From JACCXG01 sp963750935 (lineage in GTDB: Bacteria; Acidobacteriota; Vicinamibacteria; Vicinamibacterales; 2-12-FULL-66-21): 64,000 nt of DNA. A program made the position numbers and the translations under genes. The DNA lies in the NCBI GenBank assembly GCA_963750935.1, contig CAVVSR010000016.1, positions 152,791-216,790 on the forward strand. The letters run 5' to 3'. Of this stretch, positions 18,474-29,632 are shown in pieces; positions within the stretch are counted from its first letter, which is position 1; each line of letters opens with the position of its first letter. The notes below the pieces were generated by a model. It saw only the letters and a list, made by a program, of their open reading frames with translations. It ran no database searches and was not told the DNA's origin.

Positions 18474-20599
18474 TCAGCGCCCGATCTTGAACGCGACCAG
18501 TTCCTGGGCGGTGCCGGCCTCGGACTTGGCGTTCAATTCGATGAGGTAATCGCCGACCGGGAGCGACGCCAGCGGCAGCTCGATATCGGCCCCCACGCCC
18601 TGCGCCTGCACCGGGAGATCGGCCATCTTCGTGCCGGCGCGATTGAGCAGGCGCGCGGTCATCTCCGGCACGGCGCCGCCGGGTGTATAGGCTTCGGTCC
18701 GCACCAGCAACCGGTCGGTCCGCGTGAACTCGCGATCGGCCGTGGGCGGCGCGGCCGGATTGGCCTTGATGTTGTTGAGATCGCGAACGGTCCGGCCGCG
18801 GTAGACGCGCGGTGTCGCAAGGCCGACCTGCACACGAGAGAAGTCAGGCAGGGTCAGATCGCGCGTCACGGAGTCGACGACCTGCCCCTTGGTGCCTTCG
18901 ACGACGATGCGAAGCTGGGCCTGACCTGGCGGCGCCTCGAACGTCACCGTCCCGCCGGCCGGGGCCACGCCGGGCGCGGACGTCGCCCCTTCGTCGGGCA
19001 TCTTGCCTTTGTAGAGCGATCGGCCATCCGGCGACGACGCGGTGAGCGCGATGCGCGTGGCCTGGCTGCCCGGTTCGACCGGAGCGCCCGGCGTCGGCGC
19101 GACCGGCTCCCACGTGAACGTCACGCGCGTCTGCCCGTTCTCCCCACGGGCAGTACCGATCCAGAAGCGCGCGGGACGGCCGCGATCGGGCTCCGCGATC
19201 GAGTTGAGCGCGGCGGTGATCGCGGGAGGCGCGCCCGGCTTGGACGGGGCGCTCGCGCGCGCCGCTTCGTCCGAGGTCAGCGCCCAGTATCCCTTCCGGG
19301 CGCGAACGTCCACGTTCCGCCTGGTCACGCGCACCTTGATCTCGTGGAACCTGCCGTCGGTGGGCGCCTGCGTCGAGTTGTAGCCGAGCAGGTAGTAGCC
19401 GCTCGAGTCCCGGACGATCTGCTTCATGCCGGTCGCGAGATCGTTGCGGTTGATGATGGCGCGGCCGTCGGTGTTGCCCGCCAGCGTCCGGAGCGTATCG
19501 AGCGACGCCGCCAGGTGATTGCGATCCTGCGTCTGGCCGACGCCTTCGTTGATGCCGTACTCCATCGCGGCGAGCCCGCGCGGATCGACCGGATAGATCG
19601 ACGTGTTCTGCCGGTTGGCGGTGTCGAACACGTCGCGCATGTCGTTCATCAGGTCGCTGGAGTTGATGAAATCCTGACGCTGCGTGGCGGATTCCATCTG
19701 CGGCGTCGGCTGCACGGGGCGGCGTGAGACGGGGTTGCCGACGCCCGGCATCGCCGCGATCGGATCGCTCAGCTGCGCCGGCAGCGTGGTCGTGAAGCCT
19801 TCGCTCACGAAGATGATCGACTTCCGCCCCTCGCGCAGACCGCCGAGCCGCACCGCCGCGGCCTTGAGGGCGCCCATCGTCACCTGGTTCCTGATCCGCT
19901 CGACCGTCTGCGCCGGATAGTAGGCGTACTGCTCCTCCATCGGGTTGCGCGGCTGGTAGTTGAACTTGCGCCCTTCGAACTTCTCGATCGCGCCCATCAG
20001 CGCATTGCGGTCCCGCGAGAAGTGGATGTCCGAGACCGGCGTCAGCGGATACATCACCGCCACCATGTCGGCCGGATCGAGCTGGTTCTGGACGAAGTCG
20101 ACGAGCGGCTTGCGCACCGCCATGTCGTTGCCGCGGCGCACGTGATAGTCGTCGAGCAGCAGCACGAACAGCCGGACGTCGCTCCGCGCCGCCTCGCGCT
20201 CCTCGTCGTAGTCGGTCCGGATCGCCGTGGTCGGGCGATTCTCGGTCTGCGCGACCGCGTCGATCTTGACGACCGAGAACTGCTCGACCTTCTGCGGCTT
20301 GCCGTCTTCGGTCACCGCGAACTCGTCGGCCGTGAGGTCGAGCACCGGCTCGCCCTTGCCGTCGGTGACGATGACGTCGACGCGCACGAAGTTGATGCCG
20401 CGGCGAATCGGCTGCGACGCCGCGTCGCGGGCTCGCCCGACGGTGGCGCCGGCTGCTGTCCGGCCGGGGGCTGGGGCGTCTGGGGAGCAGCAGGTTGCGG
20501 TTGAGCCGGCTCCTGACTGTGCAGCCGACCAGCCGCACCAGCGGCGAGGAGCACGACGAGGAACACGGCTGGCGTGATGGTCCGGGAGTGTACGCGCAT
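18474..20599 (-). CDS. Acidobacterial-type VWFA-domain exported protein, with a frame break near its N-terminus
   Basis: About 708 residues after correction. Signal peptide (ITPAVFLVVLLAAGAAGR), a Pro/Gln/Ala-rich linker, then the FVRVDVIVTDGKGEPVLDLT strand pair and a VWFA-like domain (LFVLLLDDYHVRRGND, with KSIIFVSEGF) of the type described for Acidobacteria (TIGR03436). The rest is beta-rich. The signal peptide lies in a different frame from the body; one extra base in GGG at 20429-20431 would join them (...SGEP-RDAASQPIRR...). Probably a secreted or periplasmic adhesion/assembly protein; role unknown. Confidence 0.82.
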
Positions 20600-20739
20600 A
20601 ACGTTGGGATCCCCCCGCAGAGCGCTGCTTGCCGAGATTTGTCCAATGATAGCATTGCCTTTTCTCACCAGCCGCTGACCGTCCCGCGCCACAGCCGGGG
20701 GAGATTGCCGTCGGCGGAGACGCATCGTCAGGAGTCGAC

Positions 20740-21907
20740 GTGGCGCAGGACACCGCCGAAGCCAGCCAACCGCTGACAATCCTTTCGGAAGACGAGCGCA
20801 TCTTCCGCGACAGCGTCCGCGAGTTCGCGGACAGGCAGGTGCGTCCGCTCGTCCGCGAAATGGACGAGCACGCGAAGATTCCGCGCGCCCTCGTCGACCA
20901 GCTGTTCAGCCTGGGGGTGATGGGGATCGAGGTGCCGGACGCCTACGGCGGCGCCGACGGACGCTTCTTTCACTCGGTGCTGGCGGTCGAAGAGCTGTCG
21001 CGCGTCGATCCGTCGATCGGCGTCCTCGTGGACGTGCAGAACACGCTGGTCATCAACGCGTTCCTGCGCTGGGGCAACGATGACCTCAAGGCCCGGTACC
21101 TGACGCGGCTGGCGGCCGACACCGTCGGGGCCTATGCCCTGTCCGAAGCCGGATCGGGCAGCGACGCGTTCGCGCTGACCACTCGCGCCCGCGACGACGG
21201 AGACGGCCTACGTGCTCAGCGGCCGCAAGCTGTGGATCACCAACGGCAACGAAGCGGACATCTTCATCGTCTTTGCGACGCTCGATCCGGCGGCCGGCTA
21301 TCGCGGCATCACGGCGTTCGTCGTCGAGCGCGGGTTCGACGGCTTCACGGTCGGCAAGAAAGAGGACAAGCTCGGGATCCGGGCCAGCAGCACGTGCGAG
21401 CTGCTGTTCGACGACTGCCGCGTGCCGCGCGCCAACCTGCTGGGCGATCCGGGCAAGGGCTACAAGGTGGCGATCGAGACGCTGAACGAGGGGCGGATCG
21501 GGATCGGCGCGCAGATGATCGGCCTCGCGCGCGGCGCGCTCGAGGCCACCATCGCCTACGTGAAGGAACGCAAGCAGTTCGGCAAGTCGATCGGCGAGTT
21601 CCAGGCGGTCCAGCACCAGATCGCGCGCGCCGTCGTCGACGTCGAAGCCGCGACCCTCACGGTCTACAACGCGGCCCGCCTGCGCGACGCACGCCGGCCG
21701 TTCCTCACCGAAGCCGCGATCTGCAAGATCCTCTCGTCGGAGGTCGCCGAACGGGTCGCCTCGCTCGCGGTCAACCTGTTCGGCGGGAACGGCTTCGTCA
21801 AGGAATATCCGGTCGAGAAGTTCTATCGCGACGCCAAGATCGGCCAGATCTACGAAGGCACCTCCAACCTGCAGCTGCAGACGATCGCGAAGCAGATCCT
21901 CGGCTAG
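20740..21907 (+). CDS. Acyl-CoA dehydrogenase, with a +1 frame break
   Basis: FAD enzyme for alpha,beta-desaturation of acyl-CoA. After correction about 388 residues, the normal family length. Signature segments: YALSEAGSGSDA (FAD/substrate loop), GRKLWITNG, RKQFGKSIGEFQ, and the catalytic Glu in QIYEGTSNLQ. The frame changes at about 21205 (GG); removing one G reads ...DDGDAYVLSGRK.... GTG start at 20740. The stop overlaps the convergent PRC-barrel gene's stop in a shared CTAG. Acyl chain preference (short-chain likely) is inference. Confidence 0.9.
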
Positions 21908-22455
21908 CCCCGGCCGCGCGCCGGCGCAGCAGGATTTGCCGAGCGCGCCATTCGATCCCGGAGTCCCCGCAGCCGTTCCGGCGCATAACCCGCATTCCTC
22001 CACCAGTCGGGCTGTGCGTAATGGCGCCGGGACTCATACCCCCATGTCGTGACCGACACCTCCTCGAGCGGCTCATCCGGGCAGCACGCGACCACCGTGT
22101 TGCGCTCGAACGCGCGAAGCTCGTCGTCGGTGAACTCGCTGAACCGGTCCTCGTCGTACTCGGGGAAGCGGCCGAGCGCGTCGCGCGACACGTCGACTTG
22201 CAGGGACCGGCGATCGCCCGCGATCGTGGCGTGACCGACCGGCAGCAGAAGGCGCCTGGACGTGAACCAGCCGCCGGAATCCACCACCACGTAGTTCACG
22301 CGGCGTGCGTCCGCATCGACGATGAACCCGTCGACGTTTCCCAGCTTCTGGCCGTCGCGGCCGTAGACGTCCAGACCGTCGTAATCGACTACGGCGTCGT
22401 CAACATCGTCTGCATCGAGGTACCGCATCCGCGCGGCGTAGGTGAGAGTGTCCAT
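21904..22455 (-). CDS. PRC-barrel domain protein
   Basis: 183 residues. The N-terminal half holds a PRC-barrel-like beta fold (GLDVYGRDGQKLGNVDGF, VNYVVVDSGGWF, LLPVGHATI) of the kind found in RimM, the photosynthetic reaction centre H subunit and stress proteins. The C-terminal half is charged and Arg-rich. Start ATG at 22455. No membrane segment. Function unknown; it sits between two acyl-CoA dehydrogenases without an obvious link. Confidence 0.82.
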   Translation of the reverse strand: MDTLTYAARMRYLDADDVDDAVVDYDGLDVYGRDGQKLGNVDGFIVDADARRVNYVVVDSGGWFTSRRLLLPVGHATIAGDRRSLQVDVSRDALGRFPEYDEDRFSEFTDDELRAFERNTVVACCPDEPLEEVSVTTWGYESRRHYAQPDWWRNAGYAPERLRGLRDRMARSANPAAPARGRG

Positions 22456-22526
22456 GGCGCCCCCCTGTTCTGCTTCCCGTCGCCGGCGTCTGGAAGCAAG
22501 GAGCGGGCCCGGGACTGGCGGCCTAC

Positions 22527-23708
22527 TCAGCCGCCAAGGATGTGCTCGGCGATGACCATGCGTTGCACTTCGGAGGTGCCTTGATAGATCTCCGTTGCGC
22601 GGACGTCGCGGAACAGCCGCTCCACGACGGAACCGCGCCGGTAGCCGCGCGAGGCCAGGATCTGCATGGCCTTGTCCGCGGCGCGGTGCGCCGCCTCGGA
22701 GGCGTACAGCTTCGCCATGGCCGCGTCGAGCGTGACCGCACCGGCGGCGGCAGGGACGGATGAGCGGCGGCCGCGTGAATCGGCCGCCTTGAGCGTCAGC
22801 ATGCGCGCCGCGTCGAGGTCGGTCGCCATGTCGGCGAGCATCCACTGGATCGCCTGATAGTTGCCGATCGGCTGGCCGAAGGCCTGCCGTGACCTGGCGT
22901 ACGCGAGCGCCTCATCCAGGGCGGCGTGGCCGACGCCGAGCGCCTGCGCGGCGATCGCGACGCGGCCGCCGTCGAGGGCCCACATCGCGATGCGGAAACC
23001 GTCGCCGGGCGCGCCGAGCAGGGCGCCGGTGCCGACCCGCACCTGATCGAGCTCGACGTCCATACAGCCGAGACCGCGCACGCCCAGGGACTCCCCGCTC
23101 GAGGTGCGCGTCAGGCCCGGCGTATCGATCGGGACCAGGAACGCGCTGATGCGACGGCCACCGAGGCGCTCCGCTGCGCCCGTCGACGGTTGCGTGGCCG
23201 CGAACACGATCACGACGTCGGCTGCTTCGGCGTTCGCGACCCAGACCTTCCGGCCGGTGAGGACATAGCCGTTCTCGTCGAGCCGTGCAATCGACCGCTG
23301 GTTGGCCGCGTCGGACCCGGCATCCTCCTCCGAAAGCGCGAAAGCGCCGAGCGCGTCGCCCGAGGCCAGCCGGCGCAGCCACGCCTCCTTCTGCGCGTCG
23401 CTGCCGAACTGCGCCAGCGGCTCCGCGACGAGCGAGTTGTTGACCGCGGCGATCACGGCGATGACGGCACTGGCCCTGGCCAGGCTCTCGATGGTCAGCG
23501 CATACGCGGTGTAGTCGAGGCCGAGTCCTCCCCATTCGCGAGGGATGGTCACGCCCATGACGCCGAGACCAGCCGCCGCGCCCACGAGCTCGCGCGGAAA
23601 TTCTGCACGTTCGTCGATCGCGCCGGCCTGCGGGGCAACCTGCTCCGCGGCGAAGCGCGCGACCTGCTCGTGGAACGACCGCTGCGCGTCAGTCAGATCG
23701 AAATCCAT
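22527..23708 (-). CDS. Acyl-CoA dehydrogenase-like protein lacking the usual catalytic Glu
   Basis: 393 residues with the full acyl-CoA dehydrogenase fold: AFALSEEDAGSDAAN, GRKVWVANAE, RQAFGQPIGNYQAIQ, and the C-terminal motif. That motif reads EIYQGTSEVQR, so the residue that is Glu (IYEGT) in short- and medium-chain enzymes is Gln here (codon CAA). The alternative catalytic Glu of the isovaleryl-CoA type is also absent (WALDGGRVAI). FAD-binding residues are intact. Either the base sits elsewhere or the enzyme is altered or inactive. The next gene downstream is a PRC-barrel protein; the HIT gene lies 15 bases upstream. Confidence 0.88.
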   Translation of the reverse strand: MDFDLTDAQRSFHEQVARFAAEQVAPQAGAIDERAEFPRELVGAAAGLGVMGVTIPREWGGLGLDYTAYALTIESLARASAVIAVIAAVNNSLVAEPLAQFGSDAQKEAWLRRLASGDALGAFALSEEDAGSDAANQRSIARLDENGYVLTGRKVWVANAEAADVVIVFAATQPSTGAAERLGGRRISAFLVPIDTPGLTRTSSGESLGVRGLGCMDVELDQVRVGTGALLGAPGDGFRIAMWALDGGRVAIAAQALGVGHAALDEALAYARSRQAFGQPIGNYQAIQWMLADMATDLDAARMLTLKAADSRGRRSSVPAAAGAVTLDAAMAKLYASEAAHRAADKAMQILASRGYRRGSVVERLFRDVRATEIYQGTSEVQRMVIAEHILGG

Positions 23709-23723
23709 GCTGAAGACGGGAAG

Positions 23724-24227
23724 CTACGAGGACGAACGCGCCAGACGCTCGAAGATGGGCCGCAGCCGATCCGCCGTAACCGGCAGCTCCTGCGGCAGGA
23801 CGCGCGTCTCGCCGACGATGGTCATGAAGTTGGTGTCGCCGTTCCATCGCGGAACGACGTGGAGATGGATGTGCTCGAGGATCCCGGCGCCGGCGGCCTT
23901 GCCGAGATTCAGCCCCAGGTTCATGCCCTGGGGAGCGAACTCCTCGCGCAGCGCGATCTCCGAGCGGCGCGTGAGCTCCATCATCTCGCACAGCTCGTCG
24001 GGGGTCGCGTCGGCGAGCGACGCGATGTGCCGGTGCGGCACCACCATCAGGTGGCCGTTGTTGTACGGGAAGAGATTGAGGATGACGAAACAGGTGACGC
24101 CGCGAAAGACGATCAGCGGGTCGGCGTCAGCGTTCGAGACCGCCGCGCAGAACACACAGTCGGCGGACTTGGCGGCGCCGGTGACGTAGGCCAGGCGCCA
24201 GGGCGTGTAGAGCCGATCGAGGGTCAC
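23724..24227 (-). CDS. HIT-family nucleotide hydrolase/phosphorylase
   Basis: 167 residues with a zinc-type CVFC pair near the N-terminus and the histidine-triad motif HIHLHVVPRW, resembling AP-4-A phosphorylase/Fhit-type proteins that act on dinucleoside polyphosphates or adenylated compounds. The GTG start overlaps the HU stop (GTGA at 24224-24227), so it is coupled to the nucleoid protein gene. Confidence 0.92.
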   Translation of the reverse strand: MTLDRLYTPWRLAYVTGAAKSADCVFCAAVSNADADPLIVFRGVTCFVILNLFPYNNGHLMVVPHRHIASLADATPDELCEMMELTRRSEIALREEFAPQGMNLGLNLGKAAGAGILEHIHLHVVPRWNGDTNFMTIVGETRVLPQELPVTADRLRPIFERLARSSS

Positions 24228-24586
24228 ACGCCTGCGGCGTCGGCGTCGACCGCAATCGGCGGGGTCGAGCCGGTCGGGGCCGTCTGATCCGGCTCCCGGT
24301 TGATCAGCTCCTTCAGCTCCTTGCCCGGCTTGAAGTACGGCACCTTCTTCGGCGGAACGTCCACCTTGTCGCCGGTCTTCGGATTGCGCCCCTTCCGGGG
24401 CTCGCGGCGCCGGAGTCTGAAGCTGCCAAATCCACGCAGCTCGATCTTCTCGCCGCGGTGGAGCGCGTCGATGATGCTCTTGAACACCGTGTCAACGATG
24501 ACCTCGGAATGCTTTTTCGTCAGGTCCGAAACCCGCGAGACTTCCTCGACGAGCTCCGCTTTCGTCATGCTGCCGGTGGTGTTCAT
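24224..24586 (-). CDS. HU/IHF-family DNA-binding protein
   Basis: Nucleoid-associated DNA-bending protein, 120 residues. TKAELVEEVSR, IELRGFGSFRLRRREPR and GRNPKTGD are textbook HU/IHF segments, including the DNA-intercalating arm (RNPKTG). It ends in an extra 25-residue acidic/proline tail (EPDQTAPTG...) not present in E. coli HU. ATG at 24586 has AAGGTG eight bases upstream. Its position behind rpsA matches the conserved rpsA-ihfB order. Confidence 0.95.
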   Translation of the reverse strand: MNTTGSMTKAELVEEVSRVSDLTKKHSEVIVDTVFKSIIDALHRGEKIELRGFGSFRLRRREPRKGRNPKTGDKVDVPPKKVPYFKPGKELKELINREPDQTAPTGSTPPIAVDADAAGV

Positions 24587-24605
24587 AGGGGACACCTTTC
24601 GCTGT

Positions 24606-24682
24606 CAGTTACCAGGTTCCCGTCCCAGCTGCCAGTCTCCAGTCATCGACTGGAAACTGGAAACTGGCGACTGGAAACTGCG
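24606..24682. repeat. Inverted heptad array between rpsA and HU (CTGGAAA units facing CAGnnnn units)
   Basis: CTG begins a unit at 24650, 24657, 24664, 24671 and 24678, every 7 bases exactly (CTGGAAA, CTGGCGA). On the left, CAG recurs at 24606, 24613, 24626, 24633 and 24640. The two halves face each other: GCCAGTCTCCAGTC pairs with GACTGGAAACTGGC in 13 of 14 positions around a 3-base loop. In RNA this is a strong hairpin and may terminate or attenuate between rpsA and HU. Confidence 0.85.
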
Positions 24683-24685
24683 TTT

Positions 24686-26455
<1,770 letters not shown>

Positions 26456-26543
26456 GCGAAACGGATCCTCCTCGATCGTACTTGCCGGATCTCAGCTCCG
26501 GCGGGCTGTAGATTGCCATCGCTTGTATTGCGATAAGCAGTAG

Positions 26544-26573
26544 AAGATACATCACTTAGGGGCGCTTAGTCAA
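26544..26573 (-). promoter_or_regulatory. Putative rpsA promoter
   Basis: Reading the minus strand: TTGACT (26573-26568), an 18-base spacer and TATCTT (26549-26544). This would give a leader of about 80 bases. The leader contains a 6-bp hairpin (GCCGGA/TCCGGC near 26483-26501) that could serve S1 autoregulation, but this is inference. Confidence 0.45.
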
Positions 26574-26630
26574 ACCAACCTGGAGCCCGAGCCCGGCCGG
26601 CGACGAGGTCGGCCGGAGAAAAGAACCGCC

Positions 26631-27429
26631 ATGGCCAAGAAGAGTGGAAAGAGCAAGCGAAGCAAGCTCAGCCCGTCGAAAAAGAAGGCCGGCGCCGCAC
26701 GGCGCGCAGCACCGGCGCGTGGCGGCAAACGCAAGGCGGCCGGCGCGAAAACGGCAAAAGGCAAGGCCAAGGCCCAGCGGAAGGCGGCCAGCAAGTCGTC
26801 GCGACCCGGCAAGCTCAAGCGGGCCGCGAAGAAGGCAGCCGCGCCGGCGGCCCGTCGCGCCAGGAGCTCGAGCGCCCGTCCCGGGGCATCCGCGAAGGGC
26901 ACACGCAAGACGGCCGCGCGAAAGGCCGCCACAGCCCGCCCCGCCGCGCGCCCGAAGGTCGGCGCGTCCGACCAACCCGATGCCGACCAAACGCTCGACA
27001 GGAACGGCCGCCGGAGCGGGCACGCTGCGCTCACCCCGCCTCGAGCGCGAACGCAAGGTCCTGAGGGAGATCGAGGAAGGCGTGCCGACGCCGCCGTCGA
27101 GCCTCGATCTGGATCGCAACCCGTCAGCCGCGCGTTCGGGCCGGCAGAAGCTGCAGGACTCCCAGGACGATCACAACGAGACGAGCCCGGTGATGACCGG
27201 CGGCGACGTCGATGCGGATTGGGAAGACGCGTACTCGGTCGGCGACGAGGCCCCGGGCGGCGACAATCCGACGCCGGATCAGGATCGCGTGGACGACATC
27301 GGCAAGGCGCTCGGCGTCACCTACGACGACAACGAGGAGCTGAAGGCGTCGGACAAGATCACCGAGCGCGACAAGCACCGCTGGGAGCTCGACCCGGCCT
27401 CGTCCGAGGACTACACGGACAGGGACTGA
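26631..27429 (+). CDS. Lys/Ala-rich histone-H1-like N-terminus joined to a DUF6335-like domain, with a +1 frame break
   Basis: About 265 residues after correction. The first 110 are Lys/Arg/Ala-rich (KKSGKSKRSKLSPSKKKAG, KAKAQRKAASK), like histone H1 or AlgP tails, and would bind nucleic acid. The C-terminal 120 are acidic and conserved-looking (TGGDVDADWEDA, TPDQDRVDDIGKALGV, RDKHRWELDPASSEDY), resembling what I recall as DUF6335. The frames meet near 26957-26959 (AAGGT). ATG at 26631 follows GGAGAAAAG. Two separate genes are possible, but no second start or ribosome-binding site is visible. Confidence 0.7.
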
Positions 27430-27433
27430 TGAG

Positions 27434-27505
27434 TCAGGAAGTCAGAAGTCAGAAGTCAGAAGTTAAAACTGTTCCTTTTGACTTCCGTACTTTTGACTTC
27501 TGACT
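27434..27505. repeat. Inverted heptad array between convergent genes (TCAGAAG units)
   Basis: TCAGGAAG then TCAGAAG at 27442, 27449 and 27456, followed by a spacer and reverse-complement units (CTTTTGA, CTTCTGA, CTTTAC). AGTCAGAAGTTAAAA on the left pairs with TTTTGACTTCTGACT on the right with one mismatch, so both strands fold into a long hairpin rich in A and T. It lies exactly between two convergent genes and probably acts as a two-way terminator. Confidence 0.85.
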
Positions 27506-28790
27506 TTACTTTTCCGCCACGCAATACAACCGCTTATACCCCCGCAGATACATCTCGCGCTCGACCAGCGCCGGCGAGGCGTCGAACTTGTCTTCCAGCG
27601 TGTTGGTCGCGAGGACTTCCATCGCGGGCCCCTGCTTCAGCACGACGCCGGTCCCCTGCTGCCCGAGCAGATAGATCCGGCCGGCCGCGCCCACCGGGGA
27701 CGCGAACACACTCGGCACCGCATCGATCGCGCTGCGCCTGGTAGTGCGGCTTGCCGGTCTTTGCATCGAACGCCGACAGCAGGCCGTTGTTGCTCTTGAG
27801 GAAGTAGAGGATGCCGTCGTAGAGGAGCGGCGACGGCACATACGGCGTGTCGCGATCGAGCGACCACGCGATGCTCGGCGTCCCGGTGATGTCCCCCTTG
27901 GCGTCGCCATATCGAATCGCCTTCAGGCTGTTGCCGCGGAACCCGCTCATCAGGATGACGAGGCCGTCGCCTGACACCGGCGACGGGATCGGGTTCATCG
28001 TCAGGCCGCCGGTCTCCCACACCACGGCGCCAGTATCGGCGTCGTAGGCGATGACCTTCCGCATCGCGCCGGTCACGACCTGCGCCTTGCTCCCATTCTC
28101 GACCACGAGCGGAGTCGCCCAGCTGTCGATCTCGTTGCGCTTCACGCGCCACAGCTCGGCGCCGGTCGCCTTGTTCAGCGCGACGATGAACGATTCCCCC
28201 TGATGGTCCCAGACGATGAACAGCTTGTCCTTGTAGAGCGCCGGAGACGAGCCTTCTCCGAACTCGTTGCGCATGGTCTTGTCGCCGAGATCCTTCTCCC
28301 ACACCAGCTTGCCGTTCATGTCGAGCGCGTAGATGCCGCGCGACTCGAACGAGGTGATGACGTGCTGGCCGTCGGTCACCGCGGACGACGAGGCCATGGT
28401 CCCGAATTCCTGGTGCGTGCCTTCATGCGGCGCTTCTTCGCGCGCCGTGTACTGCCAGACCACCTTGCCGTCCTGACGGTTCAGCGCCATCACCAGGAAG
28501 CGATGCTGCGCACGGCTGCCGGTGCCGCCGACGGGAACGGCCGTCGACACGTAGACGCGATCGCCCCAGATGACCGGCGTCGACGCGCCGCGTCCGGGAA
28601 GCTCGGCCTTCCAGCGCACGTTCTTCGTCTCGCTCCACTCGACCGGAGGATTGGCGGTACGCGAGACGCCATTGGCCTGGGGACCGCGCCATTGCGGCCA
28701 GAACCGCTCGGCGGGTGCCTGGGCCGACAGCGGCAGATACATCGAGCCGAACGCGGCGGCGGCGAGGAGAAGCAGGGACTTTCGATACAC
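27506..28790 (-). CDS. Exported PQQ-like beta-propeller protein, with a +1 frame break
   Basis: About 427 residues after correction. Signal peptide (SLLLLAAAAFGSMYLPLSAQ), then WPQWRGPQANGVS and repeated propeller blades (TPVIWGDRVYVST, DGKVVWQYTA, GKLVWEKDLG, GAVVWETGG) typical of pyrrolo-quinoline-quinone-like repeat proteins. No PQQ ligand set or catalytic domain is visible, so it is probably a binding scaffold. GTG at 28790 has GGAGG nine bases upstream and begins at the signal peptide; longer readings are not credible. The frame breaks near 27726-27733 (...YQAQR-IDAVPSVFASP...). Confidence 0.84.
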
Positions 28791-28888
28791 GGCGACACAC
28801 CTCCAGCGGTCCATTACGCCGCGGGGAAAGCGAGCGTTTCTCGAATCGGGCTGGTGATGAGGCGGATCGCGGCGGCCGGGCCTTGCGC

Positions 28889-29569
28889 TCAGGCCCGATG
28901 CGGACGCGGTACGGCGGCGTCGATGGCCGCCATGACGCGGTCGACGACCGCGTCCACGGGGAGTCCGGTCGTTTCGACGTGAACGGCGTCGGGCGCCATG
29001 GCGAGCGGCGATACGGCACGCGTCGAGTCGCTGCGATCGCGCTCGGCGAGGGCAATGGCGATGTCGGTCAGGCCACCCGACTCGGAGGCGCGGTGGGCTG
29101 GGTCGTTCGCACGGCGGCGCGCCCGTTCCTCGGGTGACGCGTCGAGGAAGATCTTGACGTCGGCATCGGGGAAGACCACCGTTCCGATGTCGCGGCCTTC
29201 CATCACGATGCCGCCGGCGAGACCCATGGCACGCTGCCGGGCCACCAGGAGACGCCGCACCGCGGGATGACGGGCGACGGCCGCGGCCGCCGCATCGATC
29301 TCCGGCGTGCGGATCGCGCGCGACACGTCGGTGCCGTCGATCGCGACCCGGCCCGCCTCGAGATCGAACGACGCCCGCTCGCCGATCGCGGCGACGGCCG
29401 CCTCGTCGCGGGCGTCGACGCCGTTCTGCAGCGCCTTCCACGCCACCGCCCGATACATCGCGCCGGTGTCGATGTGCCGGTAATTCAAGCGCGCGGCGAC
29501 GGCGCGCGCGATCGTGCCCTTGCCCGCCCCCGAAGGTCCGTCGATCGCGATAATGAGCTCGCGAGCCAT
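28889..29569 (-). CDS. cmk: Cytidylate kinase
   Basis: Phosphorylates CMP and dCMP with ATP. 226 residues: P-loop IAIDGPSGAGKGTIAR, HIDTGAMYRAV, the CMP-binding MEGRDIGTVVFPDADVKIFL, and the lid ERARRR. ATG at 29569. In many bacteria cmk directly precedes rpsA, as would be the case here without the two intervening genes. Confidence 0.97.
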   Translation of the reverse strand: MARELIIAIDGPSGAGKGTIARAVAARLNYRHIDTGAMYRAVAWKALQNGVDARDEAAVAAIGERASFDLEAGRVAIDGTDVSRAIRTPEIDAAAAAVARHPAVRRLLVARQRAMGLAGGIVMEGRDIGTVVFPDADVKIFLDASPEERARRRANDPAHRASESGGLTDIAIALAERDRSDSTRAVSPLAMAPDAVHVETTGLPVDAVVDRVMAAIDAAVPRPHRA

Positions 29570-29611
29570 GGTTCCTACCCTATCACTACTGCCGGCCGGC
29601 GGGCGCGCCGC

Positions 29612-29632
29612 TGCTATGATTCGGCGCACATG
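29612..29632 (+). promoter_or_regulatory. Extended -10 promoter of the alpha/beta hydrolase gene
   Basis: TGCTATGAT at 29612-29620 is an extended -10 (TGn plus TATGAT). The ATG at 29630 lies nine bases after it, so the transcript would have almost no leader. Confidence 0.5.
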
